A DNA stretch of 58,476 nucleotides from contig JAFXUD010000032.1 in NCBI GenBank assembly GCA_017535315.1, forward strand, positions 1-58,476, given 5' to 3'. The notes beneath the pieces were generated by a model. It worked only from the letters and a program-made list of their open reading frames with translations, was not told where the DNA came from and made no database searches. The DNA comes from Victivallales bacterium (lineage in GTDB: Bacteria; Verrucomicrobiota; Lentisphaeria; Oligosphaerales; Oligosphaeraceae). The position numbers and the translations under genes are program-made. Positions 48,825-58,100 of the stretch are shown here, piece by piece; position 1 is the first letter of the stretch; each line of letters starts with the position of its first letter.

Positions 48825-51623
48825 ATGAAACTGAGGTTTTTTATGATGTGTTTGGGACTGAGTTGTGCTTGTTTGCATTCGGCAGAGGACGCCAATTGGG
48901 AAGCGATGAAGCGTGCGGCGCGTGAGCGTCCGCGGGAGGTCATCTACAATACGGATGGCTGCGATGCCCTTTACTATCCGAATGATTTGGCTGTCACGCC
49001 CGAAAACTTCAAGTCGCGTCGGCTGGTTTTTACGGAGGGGACCGAGGTTGCTTCTCTTCTCTACTGTCCCGTGACGTCGGGATTCTGCCATGTCACGCTC
49101 CCCACCCAGATTGGAGACCAACTGCTGAGGACCATGGATGTGGAGCGTCCCAGTCACAACTGCACGAGCGAGTTGTTTGCCTTGGGCACGGACCCTCTGA
49201 AGCTGGCTGTGGAGTATTCACGCGCGCATAACTTGGAGGCATTTGCCTCTTTCCGCATGAACGATACCCATGACGCCGCTCAACGCGAGGAAAAGCCTTA
49301 TCCGCTGTTTCCTCCATTCAAGAAAGAGCATCCAGAGGTGCTTTTTGGAAGCGAAAAGCAAAGGCCCTCATACTGCAACTGGACTGCGGTGGATTATGCC
49401 CAGCCCATTGTTCGGCAGCGTATTCTTGGGTTGATTGAGGAGACCTGCCAGCGCTATGAGCTGGATGGCGTGGAGTGCGATTTCATGCGGCACGCGCAGC
49501 TTTTCAAGAGCGTCGGCTTGGGAGGAACGGCCTCTGCGGAAGAACTGGCTTTGTTGACGGAGATGATGACGAAACTGCGCGCCATCACCGAAGCGGAAGG
49601 ATACAAACGGAAACGCCCCATCCTGATTGCGGTGCGCGTTCCCGATTCGGTGGAATACTGCCGCGCTATCGGCATTGATTTGGAGACATGGCTCCAGAAG
49701 GGACTGGTGGATTTGCTCATCACTACCAGCTATTTCCAGTTGAACCATTGGAACTATTCTGCGGCATTGGCCCACAAATACGGCGTCAAGTTCTATGCGT
49801 CTCTGGATGAATCGCGCATTCGCGAATATCTACCAGCCTATGGCAACCGCAATTCGCAAGCCTGCTATGCGGCACGTGCACTGGCGGCCCGACGCGCTGG
49901 AGCCGATGGCATCTACCTTTTCAACTGCGAGCGCAGCAGACTGACTGCCTGCGGGATTGGCAGCATTGAAGCATTGGCGTTCAAAAACAAAGTCTATTAC
50001 GCGACTGTCCGCGGATCGGGCGGCTATCGTCCTGGCGGGTATCTGCGAAATGGCGAGAGCTATCGCAATATGACCAGTATCGAACCCAAAGAACCCGCCG
50101 CTTTGGAGGCGAATGGAAAGCTGGATTTCGACATAGAGATAGGCGACGATCTTTCAGACAAGGAGATTGCCGCACGCTGCCTGGAGGTTACCGCGCAGAT
50201 GCGCACCAACCAGCCTCAATTGGATTTCATCCTCACGGTCAATGGCAAAGCCTATCATGCAGACCGAACCGCCGATGATGATATTCTGGAATTCGAGTTG
50301 GACAAGACTTCTTTGCAGCCAGGCATGAATCATTTCCAGATAGCCAATTCCTCTGCGGATTTGCAAAAAGAAGTCCAGATGCGCACGGTACTCAAGGGAG
50401 ACCAGGTGATGGTCTATGGCAAGAACCAGGGGCGTTGGCGCCGTTTCGCCATTTTCAATGGCCAGCAGGAAAGCATTGAGGAGAATGCCTATTGCCTGGA
50501 GGATATTTCAAACGAGATTGGCGGAGCCTTATATCATCCGCTCTTCCCTGTCAAGGGCACGGCCACCCGAGCGCGTTTCAGCATGAAGGTCAAGAAGACA
50601 GAAGAGCCTGACGCAGTGGTCGCCCGAATCGCCGACGGGCAGTTTGTGGAGGTTATCCAGTTCCAGCCCAAGAGCATTTCCCTCAAGTATGCTGGACAGA
50701 GCGTGCCCTTCGTGACCGACGATGCCTTCCATACCTACAACGTTGTCGTCGATAAGGGGAAGCTAACGTTGGAGGCGGATGGACGGACGCTGTTGACGGC
50801 GGAGCTGCCCGCCCGTGCCACCGACAGCCAATATGCGCTGGAGAATGTGGCTCCTGGAATTGGCATCCCCAACTTGCATACGGCTGGTCTGGTAATCGGG
50901 TCGTTGGCAGGCAAAGGAATGGGCTCGGCGCTGTGGAAGGATGTTCAACTGGATGACAGCGGCGTCAGCATCTCCGATTTTGCGGTGAAAATATCCTATA
51001 TGAACGCAGCGGCCGCTCAATTGATTAAACTCAAGGATGAGCCCATCCATTCATCGGGTATGGTGCAGGTTCGCGACGGAGCCTGTAATGCGTCGGATGG
51101 TGTTGTGGGTACCTACCTTCCCGAAGGGTGCCGTGTTTCCGAAGATGGCGGCAGCCTAGTTCTAGAGCATGATTTACGCAACAAGACGCAGCATTTTAAT
51201 ATGCTGTCTGCCTTGAAGAGTGCGGTGGAGCATCGTTTTGTGGCCGCCGAGTGGAAGGTGCAGGCCCTGCGAGATGGGGAAAACGTTGAGCCTTGCTTTC
51301 AGATTGTCATGGCTCCTGCGCGGCCTGATGGAAAGGGTGTCTGGGAGTTTTCGGTCAGGAGTTCCACTAAAGCCATCAGCACATTGATGGGAGTGTTGCC
51401 CGTGAAACGCTTCGACCCCAAGGCGGTCAATCATTTCAAGCTGCTGATCGATACACAGAGCGGCGAAGCCGTTTTGTGGTGCAATGGTCAGTTGGCCATC
51501 AGCGGCACCATTAAGGCGGGTGCAGAACGGGAGAAGCCCTTTTTGCTTGTCGGCGACGCATCGGGAAACATCGCGGGACAGGCTCGCCTCTTTTTCTTGA
51601 ACATAGGGTACGTCGGAGAATAA
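48825..51623 (+). CDS. Secreted GHL10-like TIM-barrel protein, possibly glycosidase
   Basis: The 932-aa protein starts after CAGGAG with a signal peptide (MKLRFFMMCLGLSCACLHS). Residues about 30-400 look like a (beta/alpha)8 barrel of the GHL10/DUF187 type: EAFASFRMNDTHD, ILGLIEETCQRYELDGVECDF with an acidic pair at a strand end, and VDLLITTSYF. A middle beta-rich region is followed by a C-terminal jelly-roll-like segment (about 740-930: NHFKLLIDTQSGEAVLWCNG) of the concanavalin-like type. GHL10 proteins are putative glycoside hydrolases. Substrate and activity are unknown. Confidence 0.7.
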   Translation: MKLRFFMMCLGLSCACLHSAEDANWEAMKRAARERPREVIYNTDGCDALYYPNDLAVTPENFKSRRLVFTEGTEVASLLYCPVTSGFCHVTLPTQIGDQLLRTMDVERPSHNCTSELFALGTDPLKLAVEYSRAHNLEAFASFRMNDTHDAAQREEKPYPLFPPFKKEHPEVLFGSEKQRPSYCNWTAVDYAQPIVRQRILGLIEETCQRYELDGVECDFMRHAQLFKSVGLGGTASAEELALLTEMMTKLRAITEAEGYKRKRPILIAVRVPDSVEYCRAIGIDLETWLQKGLVDLLITTSYFQLNHWNYSAALAHKYGVKFYASLDESRIREYLPAYGNRNSQACYAARALAARRAGADGIYLFNCERSRLTACGIGSIEALAFKNKVYYATVRGSGGYRPGGYLRNGESYRNMTSIEPKEPAALEANGKLDFDIEIGDDLSDKEIAARCLEVTAQMRTNQPQLDFILTVNGKAYHADRTADDDILEFELDKTSLQPGMNHFQIANSSADLQKEVQMRTVLKGDQVMVYGKNQGRWRRFAIFNGQQESIEENAYCLEDISNEIGGALYHPLFPVKGTATRARFSMKVKKTEEPDAVVARIADGQFVEVIQFQPKSISLKYAGQSVPFVTDDAFHTYNVVVDKGKLTLEADGRTLLTAELPARATDSQYALENVAPGIGIPNLHTAGLVIGSLAGKGMGSALWKDVQLDDSGVSISDFAVKISYMNAAAAQLIKLKDEPIHSSGMVQVRDGACNASDGVVGTYLPEGCRVSEDGGSLVLEHDLRNKTQHFNMLSALKSAVEHRFVAAEWKVQALRDGENVEPCFQIVMAPARPDGKGVWEFSVRSSTKAISTLMGVLPVKRFDPKAVNHFKLLIDTQSGEAVLWCNGQLAISGTIKAGAEREKPFLLVGDASGNIAGQARLFFLNIGYVGE

Positions 51624-51661
51624 GGCAAAATCGACGTTGACTAGAAAAAACATTACAAGAG

Positions 51662-52214
51662 GCGACAGAAAAAACGCCGCGTTAGCGGCGACAGAGTATA
51701 GCCGTGGGCAAACGTAGCCGCGCAAGCGGCGAGCGCAGCCCACGGTACGAAGGGTATTTATGATTTCAGCCGCGATAGCGGCGACAGAGTATAGCCGTGG
51801 GCAAGCGTAGCCGCGTAGCGGCGAGCGCAGCCCCCGGTACGAAGGGTATTTATGATTTCAAGCCGCAATAGCGGCGACAGAGTATAGCCGTGGGCAAGTG
51901 AAGACGCGTAGCGTCGAGCGCAGCCCACGGTACGAAGGGTAATTATGATTTCAAGCCGCGTTAGCGGCGACAGAGTATAGCCGTGGGCAAGTGAAGACGC
52001 GTAGCGTCGAGCGCAGCCCCCGGTACGAAGGGTATTTTTGATTTCAGCCGCGATAGCGGCGACAGAGTATAGCCGTGGGCAAGCGTAGCCGCGCAAGCGT
52101 CGAGCGCAGCCCCCCGGTACGAAGGGTATTTATGATTTCAGCCGCGATAGCGGCGACAGAGTATAGCCGTGGGCAAGCGTAGCCGCGCAAGCGGCGAGCG
52201 CAGCCCACGGCCTC
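51662..52214 (-). repeat. 93-bp tandem repeat array, six copies
   Basis: ACAGAGTATAGCCGTGGGC occurs at 51691, 51784, 51877, 51970, 52062 and 52156, steps of 92-94 bp. Each unit holds GCCGCGATAGCGGC, a CCGTGGGC...GCCCACGG (or CCCCCGG) hairpin and a spacer CGGTACGAAGGGTATTTATGATTTCA. Units differ by a few substitutions, some paired across stems (GTAGCCGCGTAGCGGCGAG against GAAGACGCGTAGCGTCGAG). Minus-strand open frames here arise only because 93 is a multiple of three. Confidence 0.95.
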
Positions 52215-52234
52215 CCCCAAAAAATGCATTCAAG

Positions 52235-52400
52235 CCAACGCACGGAGGGTGCTATTTACATAATCGCCCGCAACCACACGGAGTGTGCGCAACGGGCTGA
52301 TGAGATGCCCTCCCACATACCCGCGCCCGAAATCGGGCGCAACAAAAAACTTGCCATTTCCGATCCACCTGGGGAAGATAGCGTTCTACCAAGATGTATT
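52235..52400. repeat. Dispersed palindromic repeat, family B
   Basis: This is the second copy of the family seen at 22981-23195, sharing GGCGCAACAAAAAACTTGCC and the following CATTTCCGATC.ACCTGGGGAA. It includes GCGCCCGAAATCGGGCGC, a perfect hairpin. It abuts the stop of the HAD lipoprotein gene. Confidence 0.6.
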
Positions 52401-52406
52401 AAAGCC

Positions 52407-53429
52407 CTATTTCTTCAAGACGCCATCACCGTAGATCGTCTTCCAGTCATCGCGCATGGAGACGGGTATCCAGCCGTTCTGTTCGCAGGCTTTGAGCAGC
52501 TTGTCGGCTTTTGCGGGGTTGCCGTATTCGCGGGTTGTGTCGTCGCATAGCAACATGAAGCCCAGGGCCTTGTATTTGTTCCCCTGGATAGCGTAGTTCA
52601 CCATGCTTGCATCGGAGAAGGCGTTCCCGAAGGCCAGCACGGGCTGCACGCCAATTTCGCGCGCAATGATGGAGACCTTGTTCATCTGGAGGTTCTTGAT
52701 GAGATTCTTGCCACCCAGCAGAAGGGTGTCGCCCTTGCTGAAAGTATATTCCAAGCCGTCCTTGTCGCCTTGTCCGCTGGCGACGATGGTGCTGTCCGAA
52801 CCGATGACCTGACTTGGCGGAAGGTTCAGCTTCTCTGCCAGCGGACGCACGGTGAGCCTGTCTGTACCGCTGATTACATAGACGGTGAAGCGGTTTTTGA
52901 CGAGGTACTGTACCACCTCGACCATCGGCTTATAGAAGGCGTCACCGCGTTTCAGACCGATGAAGCCAGGCTGGTGTTCCTCCATAAACGTTCGGATGAA
53001 GGCGTCGAACTCGGCGATGGTCAGCCCTTTGTAGGCTTCCGAGACCATGCGCTCGCGGTTGCTGCTTAGCGTCGGGAAAGTTCCGTTTCGCGAGGCCTTT
53101 GCAGCGGCGAGCTGTTCCTCGGTCGCCTTGTAGCTCGGGTCGTCCAGCACACGGTGTTCGAATAGGCACCAGTCGAAATAGGTCGGGTCGGTCTCCAGGA
53201 AGAGCGTGCCGTCCAAATCAAACACGGCAATGCGTTTCTCGACGGGTATGTAATCGGGCGAGCCTTTTGACGTGACGGCTTTGACATAACCGATCAGGGC
53301 CGTCTTTGCAGGCGCGGTATCGTTCCAAAGCGTAAGCGGCTTGCTGACGCAGCCAGTCAGGGAGAACGCTGTTAGGATGATGACGGTCCAGATGTGAATA
53401 TGCCAGCGTTTGAGCAAATCAGTTTTCAT
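52407..53429 (-). CDS. HAD-family phosphatase lipoprotein
   Basis: The 340-aa protein starts at the ATG at 53429, about ten bases after AAAGGA; an upstream in-frame ATG at 53486 lies inside the transporter gene. It has a lipoprotein signal (SLTGC, C27). The haloacid dehalogenase core is complete: motif I AVFDLDGTLFLETDP, motif II VYVISGTDRLTVRP, a Lys-bearing helix, and motif IV LAFGNAFSDASMVNYA. It is a predicted envelope phosphatase; the substrate is unknown. It overlaps the queuosine-precursor transporter gene by 11 bp, so a link to nucleoside or base salvage is possible. Confidence 0.82.
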   Translation of the reverse strand: MKTDLLKRWHIHIWTVIILTAFSLTGCVSKPLTLWNDTAPAKTALIGYVKAVTSKGSPDYIPVEKRIAVFDLDGTLFLETDPTYFDWCLFEHRVLDDPSYKATEEQLAAAKASRNGTFPTLSSNRERMVSEAYKGLTIAEFDAFIRTFMEEHQPGFIGLKRGDAFYKPMVEVVQYLVKNRFTVYVISGTDRLTVRPLAEKLNLPPSQVIGSDSTIVASGQGDKDGLEYTFSKGDTLLLGGKNLIKNLQMNKVSIIAREIGVQPVLAFGNAFSDASMVNYAIQGNKYKALGFMLLCDDTTREYGNPAKADKLLKACEQNGWIPVSMRDDWKTIYGDGVLKK

Positions 53430-54141
53430 GTTGTAGATATCCTTTGGTTGGGTTATTCGCACAGGACGAAGCCTGGGCTTCTCCATGCGCTGTCAGCAGG
53501 TAGAAGAACGGAGTGTCGAGGATGGCGAGCAGGAGCTTGACGAGGTACTGGCCGACGATGATTCCCGCCAGCACAGGCCATTTCTCAGGCGTCCAGAGCC
53601 ATTTGAAACCGATGCCGAACGCGATGCCGATGAAAAGCACGGTGTCGATGATTTGGCTGGTAGCCGTGCTGGCGTTGTTCCAGAGCCAACGGGCCGCCGT
53701 GGTACCACCGTGCTTTTGGAGATACCAGTCGCGGATTTTGTGGAAGAACCAGACATCCCACAGCTGCGAGGCAAAGTAGGCGATGAGGCTTGCCAGGACA
53801 AAGAGCAGGTTCTGTCCCAATACCTTTGAGTAGGCCTCCTGCATCGTCGGGTCCGCCGCTGGCACCCAACCCGCGATAAGGATGAGCGCGGAGGCGAAGA
53901 GCTGCGATGCAAAGCCGTAGAGAACGCTCTTTGAGGCCTCGGCGCGTCCCCAGATTTCGCCAATGACGTCGGTGAAGAGGAAGGTGCAGGCATAGCAGAG
54001 CACCGCGCTTGGCAACACGATTTCCGTGCCAAACAGGGGAAGACCTGTGCGGAACAGCTTTGCCGTCACCACATTGGAGACAATGAGCGCCGTCGTGAAA
54101 AGCGTGTTCAGCAGGATGAGGTTTTCGTTTGTCCTACGCAT
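53419..54141 (-). CDS. Queuosine precursor transporter, YhhQ/DUF165 family
   Basis: The 240-aa protein has six hydrophobic segments and the YhhQ pattern: LFTTALIVSNVVTAKLF, LCYACTFLFTDVIGEIWGR, AYFASQLWDVWFFHKIRDW, and RWLWNNASTATSQIIDTVLF with the characteristic NNxST. YhhQ imports 7-cyano-7-deazaguanine and related bases for queuosine. It lies 15 bp after queF, whose product uses preQ0, which supports this role. Confidence 0.9.
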   Translation of the reverse strand: MRRTNENLILLNTLFTTALIVSNVVTAKLFRTGLPLFGTEIVLPSAVLCYACTFLFTDVIGEIWGRAEASKSVLYGFASQLFASALILIAGWVPAADPTMQEAYSKVLGQNLLFVLASLIAYFASQLWDVWFFHKIRDWYLQKHGGTTAARWLWNNASTATSQIIDTVLFIGIAFGIGFKWLWTPEKWPVLAGIIVGQYLVKLLLAILDTPFFYLLTAHGEAQASSCANNPTKGYLQHEN

Positions 54142-54156
54142 GGCTCCACCTCAGGC

Positions 54157-54642
54157 TTATTTCCACTCGCGGCGGTCGATGGCGGCGAAGAGACGGGACT
54201 TTGCATAGTTTTCATAGCCGCAACCAGGTTTTGCGTAGTTGGCGAATGGGTAGATGGAGATGCCTCCGCGTGGCACGAAGATGCCCATGACCTCCAGGTA
54301 GCGCGGCTCCAGAAGGGCGGTCAGGTCTTTGCGGATGATGTTGCAGCAGTCCTCATGGAAATCCCCGTGGTTGCGGAAGCTGAACAGGTACAGTTTCAGC
54401 GACTTGGACTCGACGAGATATTGGTCGGGAATGTAGGCGATGCGGATTTCGGCGAAGTCGGGCTGTCCCGTCTTCGGGCAAAGCGTGGTGAATTCGGGGC
54501 AGTTGAGCATCACCATGTAGTCGTTTTCAGGGTGCTGGTTGGAAAAACGCTCCAGCAACTTCGGGTTGTAATCGCAGATATACTGCGTCGTCTGGCTTCC
54601 GAGCTGGGTAATCTGCGCCAGCTCTTCCTTGCTTCTGCTCAT
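54157..54642 (-). CDS. queF: NADPH-dependent 7-cyano-7-deazaguanine reductase
   Basis: The 161-aa protein is the short, unimodular QueF type. [20 protein letters not shown] carries the catalytic Cys55 and Asp62, and [21 protein letters not shown] is the QueF signature with Glu78. It reduces the nitrile of preQ0 to preQ1 in queuosine tRNA modification. AGGAGCAC precedes the ATG. The order queF - YhhQ transporter - HAD lipoprotein looks like a salvage operon. Confidence 0.96.
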   Translation of the reverse strand: MSRSKEELAQITQLGSQTTQYICDYNPKLLERFSNQHPENDYMVMLNCPEFTTLCPKTGQPDFAEIRIAYIPDQYLVESKSLKLYLFSFRNHGDFHEDCCNIIRKDLTALLEPRYLEVMGIFVPRGGISIYPFANYAKPGCGYENYAKSRLFAAIDRREWK

Positions 54643-54733
54643 GGTGATGTGCTCCTAGTTTTGTTTATGCAGGCGGAGGGTATTCCGCCAAGACAGGATG
54701 GAATTGCGAACTGTCTGAAGAAAACAGCTAATA

Positions 54734-54761
54734 AATATAATGCACTTTCTCTTGTTTGCAA
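54734..54761 (-). promoter_or_regulatory. Promoter of the queF operon
   Basis: On the minus strand TTGCAA (54756-54761) and TATATT (54734-54739) are 16 bases apart. The leader of about 80 bases to the queF ATG contains two hairpins (ACAG..CTGT and GGCGG..CCGCC) and AAACAAAACTAGGAG, loosely like a preQ1-I tail; a riboswitch is not demonstrable. Confidence 0.65.
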
Positions 54762-54800
54762 CGTGGGAGTGCGTAATTGGCTCGGATGAATTGCTCATAC

Positions 54801-55020
54801 GTAACTATTCAGAAGGGGCATATTGGCACAGACTGCAAGTTTTTATGCGCCGTGCCGCTCCGCTTCGCTATGCGGCACGGCGCACGGGGACTGGGGGTAT
54901 TGTCTGCCCGTGGGTTTCGCTCGCGCCAGAGGCGCTCACTCCACCCACGGCTAAATTCTTGTCGCCGCTTACGCGGCTCTTATCTGTGGGTAAAGTCCAA
55001 TCGGCAACTAAAGTATATAA
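54801..55020. mobile_element. GTAA-ended palindromic element, one altered end
   Basis: It starts GTAACTATTCAGAAGGGGCA and carries the TGCGCCGTGCCGC, CCGTGGGTTTCG and GCCGCTTACGCGGC hairpins. The right end lacks the GAATAGTTAC terminus and instead reads GTAAAGTCCAATCGGCAACT, shared (reversed) with the left border of the 48155-48515 repeat. It may be a rearranged or composite copy. Confidence 0.8.
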
Positions 55021-55043
55021 TTCCCATTATTTGACAGGTTCCC

Positions 55044-55072
55044 TTGCAGTAAGATGATGAATGTGCTATATT
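55044..55072 (+). promoter_or_regulatory. Promoter of the AIDA-repeat protein gene
   Basis: TTGCAG (55044-55049) and TATATT (55067-55072) are 17 bases apart, about 110 bp upstream of the ATG. Confidence 0.7.
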
Positions 55073-55182
55073 TATGCGAACTGGAGAACGCATTCTGGAT
55101 TTAGTCTATCTATAAATCTAGTAAATCTAGCCCCTAGAATTCCTTCCCCTGCATCGCCTATACCACCAACAGGAGAGCAACT

Positions 55183-58100
55183 ATGCAAAATGACCCCGAA
55201 CTCCTGACCGTCACCCACGGCGGCATCCAAACTGTTCCCAGGGCGGATTTCACGGCCTCCCCGCAAATCGTCTATCTCGATTTTGACGGGGCGGTGACCT
55301 CCTACGTCAACGCCGACCTCGGCGTCGCCATCGGCGGCATCACGGTCGAGCCGTCGGGCTTCGGCGACGACGTCACCGCCACCATCGCCGCGTTCCTCAA
55401 CGGCATGTTCGACGACGTCGTCTTCACGACCGAACTCCCGTCCGACGGCGCATTCTCCACCATTTATATTGGCGTCGCCTCCGCCTTCGACGAATACGGC
55501 GACTTCCTCGGCCTCGCCGAGACCATCGATTCGGACAACCGAATCCACGATGACAACGCCTTCGTCCTCCTCGACTCCTCCGCCACCGCCGAACTCGTCG
55601 TTTCTGTCATCGTCCACGAGACGGAGCACATCGTCCACGGCATGGACCACGGCGGCGAGGGGCTCGCACGGTATGCAGATATAATTATAAAAAAAGGACA
55701 GGTCAGTTCTGGTCTGACCATAGAGAACGACAATTTAACTGTCTATAGCGGCGGGACGGCGGTCGGAAATACGGTCAACGGCGGCGGCACTTTGAACGTC
55801 GATGGCGGCGGGACGGCGGTCAGCACCACGGTCAACGAACATGGCGAATTGTGGGTCTTCAGCGGCGGGACGGCGGTCAGCACTACGGTCAACTACTTGG
55901 GCTATTTGAACGTCTCCAGCGGCGGGACGGCGATCGGAACTACGGTCAACTACTTTGGCGATTTGAACGTCTCCAGCGGCGGGACGGCGGTCGGAACAAC
56001 GCTCAACAGCAGGCAAGCCCATTTGTGGGTCTCCAGCGGCGGGACGGCGATCGGCACAACGGTCAACAGCGGAGGCAGCTTGGCCGTCGATAGAGACGGG
56101 ACGGCGATCGGCACAACGGTCAACTCGGGCTTCTTGTTCCTCACCGGAAGGGCGTTCGACACAACTGTCAACCTAGGCGGCCAGTTGTGGGTTCACAGCG
56201 GCGGGACGATAACAGGACAGACAACGTTCAAGGGCAACGCAATGGTTTACGTCTACAGCGGCGGGAAGATAACAGGACGGACGACGTTCGAGGACTGGGC
56301 ATCTTTCTTCGTCAGTGGAGGCGCGATTTTCGACTTCGACATCTCCGACATCTCGCCGTTCGACAACGCCCTTGTGAACAATTTTTATATTGTCATGGGG
56401 CAGCCGTTCTCCTTCACGCTCACGGTCTCCGACTGGCAGGCGAAGGGCGTGTACAGGCTCGCCGACGGCGCGGGGGACTTCGACAAGACCGTCACCGTCG
56501 TGGACACTCTTGGCGCGGAACTCGGGACGCTCACGGTCGGCGGCACATTGAAAAAAGGCAAAGCAGAATACACGCTTGCCAAGAGCGACGACAGCCTCAC
56601 GGTCACGGTCGATGTCAACACTTTCACAGGCGACCTGGACTATGAAAAGAACATCACAGACGAGATACTCGCGAGCGGCGTCAATGTCAACGAAGGCGGC
56701 ATTCTCAATCTCCTGTCTGGCGGCATTGCGGTCAGCACCACGGTCAACGACGGCGGCAATCTCAATGTCCGTTCAGGGGGGACTGCGGTCAGCACCACGG
56801 TCAACTACCTCGGCGAAATGACTGTCTTCGATGGCGGCACGGCGAAGGAGACCACGGTCAACTCAAGGGGCAAAATCTTTGTCGAATCAGGCGGCTCAGT
56901 GGAGAACACCACGGTCAACAGCAGCGGCTGGTTGTATGTCTCTGGCGGCGGGAGTGTGGACGGAACCACCGTCAACCAGATGGGCTCGGCCATCGTCTAT
57001 GCTGACGGCGTCGCGAGCGGCGCCACGGTCAACTACGAAGGATATTTGAGGGTCGATCAGGGCGGCACGGCGCATGACGTCGTGGAGAACGGCGGCGGCG
57101 TGTTCGTGAATGACGACGCGGACGCGACGTTCAAGCCGAACGTCTTCAGCGGGCTGGAGATGACGGCCAACTACACCACCGCCACGGTCCACTCGGGCAC
57201 GACCGCGAACAACACAACGCTGAACGGAAGCGGCGTCAAACTGGAGGTTTACAACGGCGGCACCGCAATCGACACGACCGTCCAGAATGGCTGGCTTGAA
57301 GTCAGAGGCGGCACGGCGGAGAGCGTCGCAGTCGGCTCTGGTGGGTCATTATGGCTCTATCCAGACGCAAGGCTGACGGGGCAGATGACGTTCGAGGAAG
57401 GGGCAGTCGTCATAGCCAATGGCGCGGTAATCGACTTCGACATATCGGCGCAGTCGCCAGACAACGCGCCGCTCGTCAACGACCTGTCGCTAATCAAGGG
57501 GACGCCATCATTCACCATCACGGTCGCGGAATCGCAGGCGGAGGGAAAATATGTCCTCGCGGGCGGCACGGCGAGCTTCGACAAGACGCTCACGGTCTTC
57601 ACAGCCGAAGGAGAAACGCTCGGCACCATCACCGTCGGCGACACCAATGTCTCAATCGGCGAACAGGTCTATTCGCTCGTGGTCAGCGACGGCCAGCTGC
57701 TCTTCACCGTCGGCGAACTCGACACGACGCCGCCCAACGCGCCTCTCGCCACAGCCAGCACGGACAAACCAACCAACCAGAGCGTCACGGTCACGGCGAC
57801 ATTCAGCGACGACAGCGTCAAAAAGGAATACTCTCTGGACAACAATACGTGGAAGACATATCCATCCAAAGGCGTCAAGATGGCCGACAACGGCACGGTC
57901 TGGTTCCGAGGCACGGACGCGGCTGGAAACGTCTCAGATGTCACCAGCTACAAAGTGGCGAACATCGACAAGGTGCCGCCCGCCGCGCCGACGGTCTCCG
58001 CCGACATCACCACGCCTACGAATGGCTTTGTGACGGTCACGCCCGTCTTCAGTGACGATTCGATCCAGCGTCAGGTGTCGCTGGACGGCGGCGTGGAATG

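Noticed and set aside
51758-52229. Minus-strand frames with repeated RGYACPRLYSVAAIAAE
   Set aside because: They arise because the repeat period is 93 bp; the same happens at 48123-48540 and 23215-23809. The DNA shows hairpins conserved rather than codons.
54643-54733. preQ1 riboswitch before queF
   Set aside because: The leader has two hairpins and an AAACAAAACTAGGAG tail, but the loop bases that should pair with the tail in preQ1-I are missing. A covariance-model search would decide.
55072-55650. 192-codon minus-strand frame rich in Asp/Gly/Glu
   Set aside because: It is antisense to the peptidase-like domain of the AIDA protein, whose frame has the ribosome binding site and continues to the window end.
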